Shown piece after piece: positions 24,549-36,240 of a DNA stretch of 64,000 bases (position 1 is the first letter of the stretch; the number at the start of each line of letters is the position of its first letter). The position numbers and the translations under genes are program-made. The stretch is taken from NCBI RefSeq assembly GCF_002234675.1, contig NC_019867.2, positions 3,490,001 to 3,554,000 on the forward strand. The letters run 5' to 3'. Source of the DNA: Oryzias latipes (Eukaryota; Chordata; Actinopteri; Beloniformes; Adrianichthyidae). The notes under the pieces were generated by a model, which had not been told where the DNA came from, made no database searches, and worked only from the letters and a program-made list of their open reading frames with translations.

Positions 24549-25873
24549 GTATAGAGTTTTCCCCTAATATTGCACAACTTTGAACTCTCTAATAAAATAA
24601 AATATATATATGTATTAAAATTCCCTCCCCTCACAGTTGTCAAGAACTGAAAAAAAGTAAAACACATCAATAAACTATCTGAAACCCAACTGTAAATACT
24701 TTTATTTTGGTGGAAAATCTGACTTTTTCCACAGGGGGCTCAAGGGGCTGCTCTTTTCTGATGCCCGCCTCCAGTGGTCTTTGGAGGAACTGCAACATTT
24801 AACACTTCCTGGTTATCAACAGAAGCAGCCAGGAAGGTGTGGGCGTGGTCCAGCCTGGACTTAATTGAGACCATATGGAGGTAATAAACAGAAAGAAACT
24901 AAATACATGTTTTTTTCTTGACTGATCGGACCTATAAGGTCAACTTTGATCCACAAGTAAATTAAATTACTTTGTTCTTTTTTTACCGAAAGTGTGTATA
25001 TTGTTTTGTTTGTCACTATCAGTATTTTCTTTTCATCAGTAAGTTGTAATTTTGTCATATATCTTGAATGATAAAAAAGAAGGGTTTGAATTTCCTATAT
25101 TAGTTTCAATATCAAAAACAAAATGGGAACATTGGATAAAAATAACTATCAATTCAAAACAGAATTTAGAAAGTCTAAACAGGCAAAAATAGAAAAAAAG
25201 ATATTTTCAACACAAGTAATGCCCTTAATTGTTGTCATAATGCTAATAATTAAGATCCAAATTTGGAGTAATATATAAAAAAAAACCCTCAATTGTTTGT
25301 ACTGAGCTAACTGCAGCAAGATAACCTTAAAGGATGTTCTAGAAATACTAACCCTAAAGTGAATCTTAAATTAAATCTGGAACTTTTCTGAGGTGTGGGC
25401 AAAAGCACAGCAAAATAACTCGACCACAAAAAACTGTCCAACTTTCAAACTTCCCGTCTTCTCATCAACTGAAACATCAAATTACCAAAACAGAGCTTTT
25501 TGAACACCAGATCCGCCTCGTTCAAGTTCAGCTTAAAGCACAGAACACACACTTTTAAAGACACGCGCGCTTCATTTATGATCTGTAGATTGTTTAAATG
25601 CACATCACCACTGAGTTGTGCATTTAATGTGCATTTTAAGACGATACGACCTCGGTTTGCGTGTTTCTCAGCGTTACATTTTCTTTACTGCTGTTCTCAC
25701 GACGAGTCACGAAGCAGTGAGGCTTCAATGAGGAGAAAAGATGTTTTATTGCTGGTTTTTAACGTCTGGTAAAAGATAAAGGGTTGGCGATAAGAAACAA
25801 GCACACCCTTCAGACAGCCAGTCTGGTCTGATTCCTGTTTTCTCTTTCCTTGTGTTGGTTGGATTCACTCAGC

Positions 25874-25909
25874 TGTTGGGGTGGGGGGTGGGGGTGGGGG
25901 GGGGGTGAT
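25874..25909 (+). promoter_or_regulatory. G-run tract, quadruplex-forming potential
   Basis: Five G runs of 4-10 bases are separated by single T bases. This fits the classical G-quadruplex pattern on the plus strand, which is the non-template side relative to taok3 transcription from the minus strand only if reversed; here it is complementary to the taok3 RNA. Function is not shown. Confidence 0.6.
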
Positions 25910-26277
25910 TCTGTCTGGCAGAGACATAAAAACGATCTGGACATGAGCCATAAAGGTCATCGTCTATAACAACCTGGAAGGGGTTGTCCGTGCTTCTGCA
26001 TCTTTGATACCCCCCTGATTGACCATTTCACTCCTTCCTGCATTGCCCCCCGGGGGACAGCACCACCGTCGCAATTATCCGAGGGTTTGCTTCCTTCTGG
26101 CTGCGCGGCGCTGCACATCTGGTTTATTTGTGTTCACGGCGGATGGGGGGTGAGGATGTGTGTGCAATAAGTGGGGTGGGGTGTTGACAGCATTTTTCCT
26201 CCTACTCACGCTTTAATTGGACAATTGTTTCATTTGACCTCGGGCTCCCCGGGTTCAGAAAGGCAAACAAAAGCGTC

Positions 26278-26293
26278 CCAGCAGGTGGCGCTA
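26278..26293 (+). promoter_or_regulatory. CTCF-consensus motif
   Basis: ccagcaggtggcgcta matches the known CTCF core CCASYAGRKGGCRSY at every position. It lies in the large taok3 first intron in plus orientation. Binding is inferred from the motif only. Confidence 0.6.
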
Positions 26294-26401
26294 AGCAGGA
26301 AAAGGTGGCAGAAATGTTTACTTTGGCTTAAAACACAGGAATTTTTAGACATCGGGGAGATAAACTTCAAAAGATAACAGACGCAGGAGGAGACTAAATT
26401 G

Positions 26402-26535
26402 GCTGTCTTTTAACCTTTTTCAAAGCGTTCCCAGTGGTCTTTTATTTATGATTAAGCAGTTTTTGGCCAAAATAAAAATAAAAATAAAGTAATTTTCTAG
26501 GACATAGATTCTGCAGAGCGGCAAGAGTTTGTTAT
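26402..26535 (-). repeat. Truncated minus-strand copy of the AAAGACCC repeat family
   Basis: Read in reverse it gives 'ctctgcagaatctatgtcctag', 'ttggccaaaaactgc' and 'aaagaccactgggaacgctttg', matching the right half of the copy at 43257-43635. Confidence 0.6.
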
Positions 26536-26635
26536 AAAAATGCACATTATAATCCCGATATGGATTTATGGTTTTGCTTAGTGATTTTGAAGAAATTTTA
26601 AGAAGTACAGGGCATGCATTTTTTGTTTTTATTAC

Positions 26636-26860
26636 AAGTTCCAAACAAGGTTGGGGGTTATTGTAAATAAGCCAATACAGCTAACGTGTAGCGGTGTTAC
26701 TAACAAAACTGGGGGTTAGCTTAGTCAAAGTAATGTTTGTCATATTGGTGTCAGTCTGTTTTTAACATGTTGCAAACACGGTTGGGAGTTACAGGTATTG
26801 TAAATGCACCAACACGGCTACCGTGTAGCTTGTCGCAAATTCTAGAATAAAAAGTCTGAC
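26636..26860 (+). repeat. Diverged tandem repeat, two units
   Basis: The motifs 'caaacaaggttgggggtta ... ccaatacagctaacgtgtagc' (26643 on) and 'caaacacggttgggagtta ... ccaacacggctaccgtgtagc' (26772 on) are about 130 bp apart. They form two diverged units of a satellite-like array. Confidence 0.6.
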
Positions 26861-26889
26861 TGGCTGACCTATTTTTGACTTGCCTCGCT

Positions 26890-28215
26890 TAATGCCCCAT
26901 ACACACCGGGCACGTGAACGGGTATTCTTGAACATCCGTTCAGGTCATGATGTTCACACTGGACTGTCGCTACCTGATAGCGCTCATCTACTACCTACAG
27001 TCGGAATAGCCTTGGTACGGAATGTCGAAGCAGTTTAAATCTTGCACCAGGCGTTTTCCTTCACAGCTCTTTTCCGATTATTGAAAGACTCGGGCTGTGT
27101 CCGAATTCCCAACCTAATCCCTAACTACTAAAGAACGATATAGTGCAGAACTATGTATTTTTGTTAAAAGCAATTCGGACACCATGCTCAATACTTTTTT
27201 TGTTTTAAACGGCGAATATGACGTCATCGATTTCACGAAGTGAAAATCTAATTACTACAAGCGTTTTGCAACGATTGTTAATGAGTCCATCGTCTTCTGA
27301 AGATAAAAATGATGATGGTTTATTATTATTTTTTTTCCGGATACTTTATTTATCCCTCAATGGGGAAATTCTTCTCCGCATTTGACCCTGGGGGAGCGGT
27401 GAGCTGCAGCTGAACTGTACTTGGGAGGCGGTAGCATTAAGGGTCTTGCCTAAGGACCCTCACTGAGTGATGTTAACTGCTCGCCATTAATATGGTAATT
27501 GCCCCCAGTACCATTGTTTCTTCCCCTCCGGGTATCAAACCCTGGATTCCTGCCTGGTAGCCTCTCACCTTACCAACCGAGCTACTCAGCCTTATTAGAC
27601 AATACAGTTAAATTGTGGTCATTGTGGTCTATATCCACCAATTTAGTGAGTATTGATGCACACTGTTTTTTCGCAGAGACTTCTGGAAAATTTGTAGGCC
27701 ACTCGATTTTGAAATTGTAGATTCGGACAGCACTGCAAAATGGCGAACGCGTTATATGGTGAGTAGGGAAGGAATTGGGACACAACTTGACGTTGCATTA
27801 TTCCGTCCAGGCACAAACCGCAACTATTATGTACTTTCGCCTCCATGACAAATTTTCCAACGGTTGGCACTTCCTTGAATTAAAGGGCACGTCATCCAAC
27901 TGTCATTACCAAATCCAAGTCCCTCAATAGTCAAAGTTCAACCTAGTTAACTTTCAACACACGTTTCAATGTATGTGCGCTTTGTACATAGAGGCCAAAA
28001 ATGGTCGTAGAAACATGCATAGGAATGCAAGAACACAAGAGTTTTCAATGTGGAAGCCTGAAACATGCGGTTACACACATTTACATATACTTTTCATTGA
28101 AAGTGTTCGCTTGATTGAGCTTTGCCGAGGGCGTAGTGTAGGCAGCATTATATTTCGGTGCGCCTTGTAGATGACACATATTGAATGTGCACCTTATAAT
28201 CAGGTGGCCCCTATA
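26890..28215. repeat. Composite repeat, possibly an element with inverted ends
   Basis: The left part 'acacaccgggcacgtgaacg' and the inverted right part 'ccaacggttggcacttcc' (27857 on) both correspond to words in the 9180-9880 element. A SINE (27335-27592) interrupts it. Near 28145-28223 there are diverged units of the 'ggtgcgccttataat' type. No intact coding frame is present and boundaries are uncertain. Confidence 0.4.
27335..27592 (-). mobile_element. tRNA-derived SINE, minus orientation
   Basis: On the minus strand a tRNA-like head reads ggctgagtagctcggttgg from 27592 (box A region). Box B ggtttgatacc lies at 27541-27531. The 3' end reads 'ccccattgagggataaataaag' and finishes at an A-rich tract (ttttttttcc in plus at 27330-27340). 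Spacing and polarity fit a retroposed polymerase III transcript. The target duplication is unclear. Confidence 0.75.
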
Positions 28216-28223
28216 GTGCGGAT

Positions 28224-28613
28224 TAGGCCTGCACAATATACCGCAAATTTATCGTTATCGCAATATCCAGCTCTGCAATATGCATATCGCAAAAGACGGC
28301 GAAAACCGCAATAAATCGTAAACCTTAAATGTGTTAAAACAATCTTATGGCAGCTTGAAGCATTTAAGAATCAAATAAATCCCTTTATGCTTTGACGAAT
28401 CAGATGGACGCCTTCCCATTGTTTACCAATCAGATGGAGGCCTATTATGTTAGATGTTTGTCACCTAGTATTATTTTTAAACTGTTGCAATGAAATAGGA
28501 ATTATGTTTTTGGTTATTTTTCTTTTTGTTTATATACCGCAAATGATATCGTTATCGCAATATTAATCTCTAATATCGCACATCGCAAGTTTTCCTCATA
28601 TCGTGCAGCCCTA
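28224..28613. mobile_element. Non-autonomous hAT element (390 bp), copy A
   Basis: Terminal inverted repeats taggcctgcacaatat and atatcgtgcagcccta flank an AT-rich body containing repeated 'cgttatcgcaatat' words. The exact 8-bp target duplication gtgcggat is at 28216-28223 and 28614-28621. A second copy lies at 53492-53887. No transposase is encoded. Confidence 0.92.
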
Positions 28614-28624
28614 GTGCGGATCAT

Positions 28625-31160
28625 TTAAAAATGCAATTTGTGCCTAATTATTGTCATACATGTCCTCTATTCTCTGGGAATTGCCACAAGAACATGCTAA
28701 AAACACGGTTTTCATCAGAGTGGCTCTTTAAGCCATCAAAGGGGAAAATCACTAAGAAACACCTTTTGCCGGATAAACGTAGAGTTAACTTCTTTTTAAT
28801 TAAAAGTCAGCTGTATCCTGATGCACCGCTGGCTGCTGACAGCATAACACAATCTCCCCCAGATTCACAGGCAAATCTCCACTTGACCCAATGGAGGCTG
28901 TCCAGTCACAGCATTAGGACTGCACTGAGCTTGGGCAGAAGCCGAGATTCACGGGAGGGGGGGGCGGCTCTGGCAAATGCAGTGGTAGTTTTTGCATAAA
29001 TGATCTGGAAGCGTCCCCCTTAGAGTCAAAGAGCAGGGCCGCTCAACACTGCTGCCTCAACGCCAAACGACGCAACCAAAATCATTTGTGCAACTGAGAG
29101 ACACAAAAGCACTTTGTGAAGACAAACGATGCTCCTAAAATAGACTAGCATGATGCAGTGTATTACCTCACCCCCCACACTGGCATCAGCAAACATGTCT
29201 GTCACATTCATCCGGCCTAAACCCAGCTGACGTGCCCACTCTGCTAAGCTGTGGCGTCCTCCTCCGACGCTTTCACAGGGAACCTCTAAACATACACAAA
29301 ATGTATGGAACGTTCAAGGGAAACGTGTGGTGAAGTGGATCTTCTGACAGGGCTGAGCTAAGCCGTTCGGCCCGGAAGGGTGGCTGTGAGCGGATTTAAC
29401 ACGGTCAGCCATCAGCGATGTCACGGAGGAGCTCGCAGAAATGATCGCAGAGCTGGAGACAGATGTGGCCAAACAGAATGGGGTTGAAAAGAGTCTGGGG
29501 GGGGGCTTGAGGTCTCAGCTGCAACTCTTACCGAAGTTTGGGGAAACGCTGAAGTCGCTGATGCTGACCTCCTGAGCCAGCCCAAAAAAATGCATTTTTA
29601 CCAAAATAAACCCAGCTTAAAGAAATAAAACCCATGAAAAGGAGGAGGGACGTTCCACCTGTCCTGGACGCCAACATGCTCTCCAACTGTGTGCTCCTAT
29701 AATCAACTCGGGCCAGATGTCAGGCTGGAGGGGAACATGGGAAAACGGAGATAAGGACAAGCTGAAGAAAGGTTATCATGTTCCAACACAAGTCTGCAGC
29801 GAAAACCAACAAAGATGTCACACACTGCCTGCCGCACAATGCTTTTACTCTGAAAGAGGAGCGACTCGACACCGCCGCTGCACCGAGACGTCAAACAGCT
29901 CCTCTGACTGCGACAACAGAAAAGTTTGTTGCCAGACAGACGGCCTCCTCCCATGTGAGGCGGACCTGTGCAGACCAAGGCCATGACTCAGGTCTGCACC
30001 AGCTGCCGGGCCATGAGCGGATCCTTTCCACACTTTTCTCTCCTATCATTCTGAGGAATGGAAATAAACTATTTCCACCAAATGCAGGAAGTGAAAAAAA
30101 AAAAAGCTTCTCCGTGCAACCAGGTCTTTTGAGCAACCACAGCTTCAAGTAAAAGAAAAGGGTTTATAAGACAAACAAACATGCGATATTATAACATTTA
30201 ATACAAAAGGGAATCATTGTTAAAAGAAATTGTTTGAATCAAACATAAACCCCATGGATGACCGAGTGTTCCTTCTATTACATGTTTTCAACTAGAAAAA
30301 GACAACTCTTTGGAGTTTTTAGTTCATAAAATTGGTCAACAAAACCAAGTGGGACTGCTACAGTATTACAAGTTAGGTCAATATGCAGATGTGGCATTTG
30401 AGGAGCTTTTTAAAAATATTCTAAAGTGGTATTTCTTGCAAAATTGCAGGGTCTGGATACATTTTTATTAAATATTTAAAAAAATAATAATAATTAGCAA
30501 ACTTTTTATTATAAAATATTCAGATTCTTAGTAATCCATCTCGAATTACTCTTTAACTGGTTTCTATCCGGACAACCCCTGAAACTGAATTATAACAATT
30601 ATGCATCATAGAATGTTCCTTTCTCATTTATGTCCCCAGTTATGGCAGCTCAATCTCTAATGTCAGCGTACCCATATAGAAGATCAATGTTTTCTTCAGC
30701 AAAGAGCACAAAACCAAACCAAACGGGGAATCGCGTGGCCAAGCCCTGATGGAGCTCAAAATCCACTGCAAAAAAATAAAAATCACGCGGAAGCTTCAGA
30801 ATGTCAACTCAATCGCAATCTGACGATTTTCTATGTGATTGACCCAGAAAAGCATCACAACGTTTTTCCAAATGTTGAAGAAAAACTCTAAACTTCACTT
30901 AAATCCGAGGTCAGTTAAGTCTTCCAAACATGGAAATCGGCTAAAATTGGTAGATTAAACAAAAAAAATATCCTAGATAATTGACCAATTGTGGATCTAA
31001 TAGTTTGTCTCAGCAGATCAGATTGTTGTTGTTGGTTGTGTAATGGCGTGGGAGGAGTTTCCTGATCACTGTGCCTGACACACTGTTGTTGCCCAAGGCC
31101 GCCCCATCATGACCCAGTGGGCTAATCTTCCAGTGGCTACTTCTATACTTTGGGAATGTG
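28625..31160. other. taok3 first intron, no supported gene
   Basis: Several frames of 60-124 codons are present but none shows a domain. A 60-codon frame at 29393-29573 has an unusually helical, acidic composition and is listed separately as a finding. Otherwise AT-rich intron. Confidence 0.4.
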
Positions 31161-31164
31161 CTGA

Positions 31165-31610
31165 GACCCTTGACTGTACATGAAACTGGACTGGGAGACC
31201 CCCTTCCCTCATGGCGTTCCAAACAGGAAGTTCCCGCTGGCTCCAAGAAACCAAAATCCCATAGACATCTATGCAGAAACAAACAGTCACTATATTTGTC
31301 AGAATAACCATCCTTGCTCTGCTACCTTTTCCATCCTGATCTTGATGATCCTCATCTCTTTTCATGACATTTGTCAGTAGTTGAAGTTAGTTAAGTTATC
31401 AACGGGGAGCTTGATTGGTAAGAGTCGTCGCCATAGAAACGTCGACTCAGAGGAGCTCGGACCAATGACTGCTTACTGATGTCGTCGCGCTCCATATTGC
31501 ACAAAGAAAAATGGCGACTTAATTGACTTGATTTGGTTGGAGCCATAAAGAAAACTCTATGGGTGACATCACACACCCACTCCCTCCAGCTCTGATATAC
31601 AGTCAATGAT
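31165..31610 (+). repeat. Dispersed repeat, fullest copy of the family at 11585 and 15640
   Basis: It contains, in order, 'gttccaaacaggaagttccc', 'aaacagtcactatatttgtc', 'gaccaatgactgcttactgatg', 'ggtgacatcacacaccc' and 'atacagtcaatgatg'. The other copies preserve the same order. No coding frame is preserved. Confidence 0.55.
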
Positions 31611-32335
31611 GAAACAGAAGATTTGCATCATGGGATATTCAGCAGTGATGCTATCACGTCACCTTGGACTAAGATATCAGGAGTTTTTCCAACAGTTTGT
31701 TTACATTTCAATTGCTGGTCAATACGTATAGATTGGGGCAAATCGATTCCGGTAAATTTTTGGTATATTTATTTTAGTTTGAGAAGGAAAGGGGCATTTG
31801 GCGGCCCACACCGTCACCAGCACATCTCTATAGAGCGGCAGGACGGTGTCAGGCTAAATGAAAATGAGGATTTTTAGGTCAGCCTCTTCTGTGAGGTTTC
31901 ACTCTCTCCGGCTGGTTGGAGACACAACTCTCGCAGCGCTGCAGCCTTCTGCTGTCCTTTGAAATCATCATTAAAAGAAGTATGCATGAACACATCTGCA
32001 AGCTGAGGAAAGGGGGGGGGGCATAATTCTCCTTGGCATGTGAGACAGCAGTCCTGTATTAGACATGATAAACCAGGATCACTGCAGAACATTAAGTCTG
32101 ACAGCTTCGCGTTAATATTAATGCTCGGAGCCACAAACCAACCAAACCGGCCTGGCCATCTTTGAGTGATTCCTCAGGATGGAAATAATTAAAAGGGCAG
32201 CTTTCCACGGATGAGGACGGGAGGAATCGATCAGTTCAACAGGTTGGAAGCAAGGCATCATGGGAATATCAGCTGATGGACAGCAGCTTGGAGCATTGCG
32301 TATTTTTGGACCTAAAATATGATGGGTCCATGTCT

Positions 32336-32338
32336 GTG

Positions 32339-32414
<76 letters not shown>

Positions 32415-32421
32415 TATATAT
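32336..32421 (+). repeat. TATC tetranucleotide microsatellite with TA tail
   Basis: About 15 consecutive tatc/tcta units are followed by an imperfect TA run. It sits directly left of a dispersed repeat. Confidence 0.95.
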
Positions 32422-32424
32422 ATG

Positions 32425-32937
32425 TAAATTAAAAGAAAATTAAGCTTGAAATTGCATTTCTGAGTATTTCTTTATTCAAATAAGACAAAAAAAACTGCTA
32501 TTTGAAAAAAATGGATATTTCTTATGTATTAAGCTCCCTGCTCTGCTCCATTCTGATCCATCCACTTGCAGTCAAATTGATCCAATAACGTTTGTTTTCC
32601 TAGTCTGAGCTGAAGTTTGGCTAAAAGTTGTAAGGCTTCATAATTCCTGTATTGCTCACCAGTTTTGCTGCTCCACTAATGTTAGCTGGGGGGTTTTGAG
32701 GGGCTGTAAGCTAGCAGGAGAGCATGTAAACAGAGAGCGCTCTGTAACGAGGAGGGGAAGGGGGGCGGGGTTGCTCTGTGCCACGAGTCCCTTTCACAGC
32801 TCAGAGGTGAATTTCTAATGAATACCTGCCGCCCTGCAGAAACTATGTCCTAGAAAATGACACCGAACGGCATAATCGTGAATAAAAGACCACTGGGAAC
32901 ACTTTTAAAACGGTTAAAAAAACGATCAGAGTGACAA
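32425..32937 (+). repeat. AAAGACCC-family repeat, copy lacking the left terminus
   Basis: It runs from 'aaaattaagcttgaaattgc' through 'aggggaaggggggcggggttgc' and 'ctgcagaaactatgtcctag' to 'acgatcagagtg', in parallel with the copies at 20985, 43257 and 46220. Its left end is replaced by the microsatellite. Confidence 0.6.
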
Positions 32938-33111
32938 GAGATGGTATGACTTATGTTGAAGATCGTTTATTTCATCACAAATATTAAGATTGTTTACTGG
33001 ACTAAAAAAAAGTCAATTTTCCATCACAAAGAAAAACGCAAATAATCCAAAAGAGGAGTAACTAATCCCAGGAAAGGTGAAGGGATCAAGAGCATCATCC
33101 ATCTTTAAAAT

Positions 33112-34011
33112 CTACTGTATCCCTTTTTGGGTCACAGGATTCATGGAGCTTATCCGGTGTCTCAAGTGGAGCAAAGGCGGGACAAACCCTCAACAGGTCA
33201 CTAGTCTGTTACAGGGCCACATGTTTACACTCGCACGCACACCTATAGGGGCAATTCAGAGACACTACGGGCGTAACAATTCCTTTTATTGATTTGATTC
33301 ACTGACCTATAATGGATTCAGGACATCTTGAGCCAAAAGTTCAACAGTGTGACTCGGAGAGAAATACCTGGAGACTGAGCAGTGCAGGTGAACTTTTCCA
33401 GATTTCCTGGATTTCTTCCAGATAATCAATTGTACATTAAATATGTGTACAAACAAACAAGTAAACGAGGATTAATGGCAAATCCACTCACATTTTAGTG
33501 TCCTGAAGTTTTTCCACATACAAAGGGAACATTATTAGAACATCCTAGCACAGTAGATGGTCACGTCTTTGCAAAATTCAAAGTGTTTCCACACACTGGA
33601 CTGGAATGATGGCGTGATCCGTTTTTGCTGTCATCTCACATGTGTGTGTTATCCGCTGTTGGTTATAGTAAAATAGCCCTGCCATGCCTCAATCCAAACG
33701 GTATTTTCCTGCTAAGAACTATAATCAATTTATTTCATTTTGAATCAATTTTATTATGGTATAGTTCAATTAGATCAACAACTTGCTGACAACTCACAGA
33801 CAGATCAATCTGGCTGGAAAAATGAATTCATCCTTAACAAGAGAGACACCAATGAACCTATGAAGCCTGTTTTTGGACTGTGGGAGAACCCGGAAAAATT
33901 CCTTCACACGCATGACGAGAACGTGCAAACTCCACACAGAAAAGTCCCAGCCGGGATTCAAACCATGGCCTTCTGGTTGTGAGGCCGACCACTGCACCAC
34001 TGTGCAGCCCA
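33112..34011 (-). mobile_element. tRNA-headed SINE-like element, split by an insertion
   Basis: On the minus strand the head has box A tggtgcagtgg (33999-33989) and box B ggtttgaatcc (33964-33954). The body continues 'tgtgtggagtttgcacg' and 'ggttcattggtgtctct'. The continuation (ctgaattgcccctataggtg, then a tail ending near 33112) is found only at 33265 and leftward. The two halves rejoin exactly across agagacac. The 5' half is 33842-34011 and the 3' half 33112-33265. This is a very common fish repeat; other fragments lie at 8740, 51870 and 63640. Confidence 0.8.
33266..33841. mobile_element. 576-bp insertion of unknown class within the SINE-like element
   Basis: The segment is bounded by the exact direct repeat agagacac (33258-33265 and 33842-33849), and removing it restores the host element. 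The 8-bp duplication length suggests a hAT-like insertion, but the ends (tacgggcgtaac and ccttaacaag) are not clear inverted repeats. There is no poly-A tail, no Pol III head and no protein. Confidence 0.7.
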
Positions 34012-34019
34012 TCAAAAAG

Positions 34020-34480
34020 CAACACATATAAAAAATAAAAATAAGACTTAAAGATCTTTGCAATTGGGACTCAAGACGTCAAGTTGAGTGATTTAAAATC
34101 CTGCCTCGTCAGTGAAACCAACAGTTCTCCTGCGTTTGTGGGGACGTTTTCCTGCAAGAAGTTAAGCTTATCCTCCTGCAAAAGGTTAAAAAAGATCATC
34201 TTGTTCATGGAAAGTCACATAACAGGTACTGTAAACAGTTTTCCGCTGATAAATTCTACTGTCACAGTGCTCAAACTACACAAACAACCTACTTTTTACT
34301 GGATTGTATAATGATGTGGTCTTTATGGCATCAGTCAAACATTTACAGGGAGAAAAATGCTAAAGATCTGGGTGACATCATGAAATGCATTGGCCTACTT
34401 CAAACTGTTAAATCAGAAAGTGGTGGATTTCAAAGACTCCCGAGAAAATTGTAAACTGAGAGGAAGAGTTGGTGGCGCGC
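34020..34480. other. taok3 first intron near the promoter, nothing recognised
   Basis: AT-rich sequence leading into the GC-rich region. No feature is supported. Confidence 0.4.
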
Positions 34481-35680
34481 GGGAGTCCTGTGAGGGGAAA
34501 CGTCAGCTTGTCGGGCAGGAAGCTGCGCGTCTTTCAACAAATCCCTCCTAACGACTCAGTTCGGCGGTGGAGCAGGTTCGCTTCCTCTCTCACTCATGCG
34601 CTCTGCGCACCGCGGATGACATCATGTTGGGTCAGCTTGGGTTTTTACAGCTCAGCATCTGCCATTTCCACGGCGTCTCTGCAGCCTGCGCGCACTCTCA
34701 GCCAAAGGTTTTTTATTTAAATAAACAGGGGCAAAAAAAATAAAAATAAAAGATAGGAAATGGAGTTACCTGACTGCAGATCACCCCCTCGGTGCAGTCA
34801 AACAAACACACATTGCAGACGGTTTCCCTGCTCCGAAACAATGGAAGGTACCACGGTGGTCGGGTCCGGTCCGGTCAGGAAGAGTGGACCGGTCCACGGC
34901 GCGCGACGGAGCTCCAATGACGCGCAGGACAAGTTCACGCAGGAGCATCCAGGCGCCTCGTCTTTACAACCCCCAACTGTCCACTTCTCTACAACCTGTC
35001 ATCTGTTGGCTCAGCCCCCACCGCCTCTATCCGTCACTCACAGCAAGCGGCGCGTGCCCTCCCCGCGCGAGCAGCACATCTCGCATCGTAAACATCCCCA
35101 AATTGTGCGCAGTTTCAAGCAGGTGCAAAGAAAGACCCGCGCGGAAAAACAAACCTACGCACTTCACCTCCCGCGAGGCGCCAGTACTCACCGCGTCTGC
35201 GCTCGGGGAGGGTTGGGGAAGGGAGGGGGGGACGGCGACACAGCGAACAACACCGCGCGACGGCGGTCATGTCCAACTTCAGTCGAACCCGCTCCCAGCG
35301 ATATAGCCGCGATAGCTTAGCCGCCGCCGAATGAGGAAGTGTCAGTTCTGTAACGGTTCGAGGCGGGGGGGCAGAGGGGGGCGAGCAGCAACGAACCGGT
35401 GACAGCAGCCGAAACAACAACACCGGAGAAGAACCGCTCACCTCTTAGCAAAAGTCGTCGTCCCGCCGTTGTGGAGCTCTGTTAGTCCGAGTCTGGAGAC
35501 GTCTGAGCGGCTTGGCCGCGCGCCGCTCCAAGACTTCCTGGAGAACAGCCTCGGTTACTTTGACAGGCAGCCGGAAATAAAAAAAAAAAAAAAAAAAGTT
35601 GTGTCGCGCAGAGCAGTGGCCGCCGCAGGATGCTGATCTTCAGAGCGCGACGACTTATACAAAATTGCAACAAAAAAGAT
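34480..35680 (-). promoter_or_regulatory. taok3: CpG-rich probable taok3 promoter and non-coding first exon
   Basis: This stretch is much richer in GC and CpG than its AT-rich surroundings, with many CGCG and GCGCG words. That is the usual signature of a vertebrate CpG-island promoter. On the minus strand two good donors are present, AAGAG|GTGAGC with the exon ending at 35443 and GACGCG|GTGAGTAC near 35187. Either could end a non-coding taok3 exon 1 that joins the acceptor at 5724, giving a first intron of about 30 kb. The open frames of 140-186 codons here come from the GC-rich composition and show no recognisable domain. The assignment to taok3 is inferred from its position and strand. Confidence 0.55.
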
Positions 35681-35920
35681 TATAATAATAATAATAAAAC
35701 AAATTGATTGATTGACAGGTGCAGAAACAATTGAATGAAAAACTTACAGCTTTAATGGTTTCACTTGCAGGGTGTTTTCCATCTAAAAGGCGCTAATTTG
35801 AGAGGAGCAGCGGCGCTACACCACATTTATTCGCAAAATCATTAAACATGTATGGACTGAGTCATCCCGATTCGGTTGCAACTTCAGCGACCGACCGTTT
35901 CCGCGTGACTCTCAAGCCTC

Positions 35921-35936
35921 TGCTGCCCCCTGCTGT
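35921..35936 (-). promoter_or_regulatory. CTCF-like motif next to the taok3 promoter
   Basis: The minus strand reads acagcagggggcagca, one mismatch from the CTCF core at its first base. It lies about 0.3 kb upstream of the GC-rich taok3 region, in the opposite orientation to the motif at 26278. Confidence 0.5.
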
Positions 35937-35965
35937 CGGACTGCAGAAGTGCAGCAGTTGACCTG

Positions 35966-36240
35966 CTTTTATCAATTCAATTTAAATTTATTTGAAATTG
36001 GCTTAAATTGATTTGCCCTAAATTAGCCCAATATTTACAACAATGGTCATCTCAATGGGCTTCATACCGGTGAAAAACATGAATCATAAAGAACATAAAG
36101 TCATAGAATTCAATAGCTGATTGCCAAACTAAACAGACTAAACTGAACTGGACATCCCTGTTCTTAGACCCTTCTTCGCGGTAAGGAAAAACTCCTAAAA
36201 TAAACCGGATTCAGGGAAAAAAAAAAAAGAAGAAACCTCA
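35966..36240 (-). mobile_element. Retroelement 3' fragment with TTGAA-type tail
   Basis: On the minus strand the segment reads 'aggagtttttccttaccgcg', 'agaagggtctaag' and 'aagcccattgagatgacc', and ends in an AATTGAATTG-type tail at 35970. The plus-strand fragment at 63195-63500 shares all these words. It is most likely the 3' end of a LINE or a SINE using a LINE tail. No coding sequence remains. Confidence 0.55.

Larger units (their letters stand above)
24560..26400. other. taok3 first intron, mostly unremarkable
   Basis: AT-rich intron. It includes a repeat fragment near 24735-24850 ('ctccagtggtctttggagg', 'cacttcctggttatcaac') whose theme recurs weakly at 59860-59930, a G-rich tract at 25874-25909 and a CTCF-like motif at 26278-26293. 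No exon is supported. Confidence 0.4.

Noticed and set aside
32336..32421. CRISPR-like or functional array
   Set aside because: It is a plain tetranucleotide microsatellite without spacers.
34760..35320. 186-codon plus-strand frame
   Set aside because: It lies in the CpG-rich promoter region, where stop codons are rare. The residues are biased to R, P, S and H, and no domain or splice pattern is seen.
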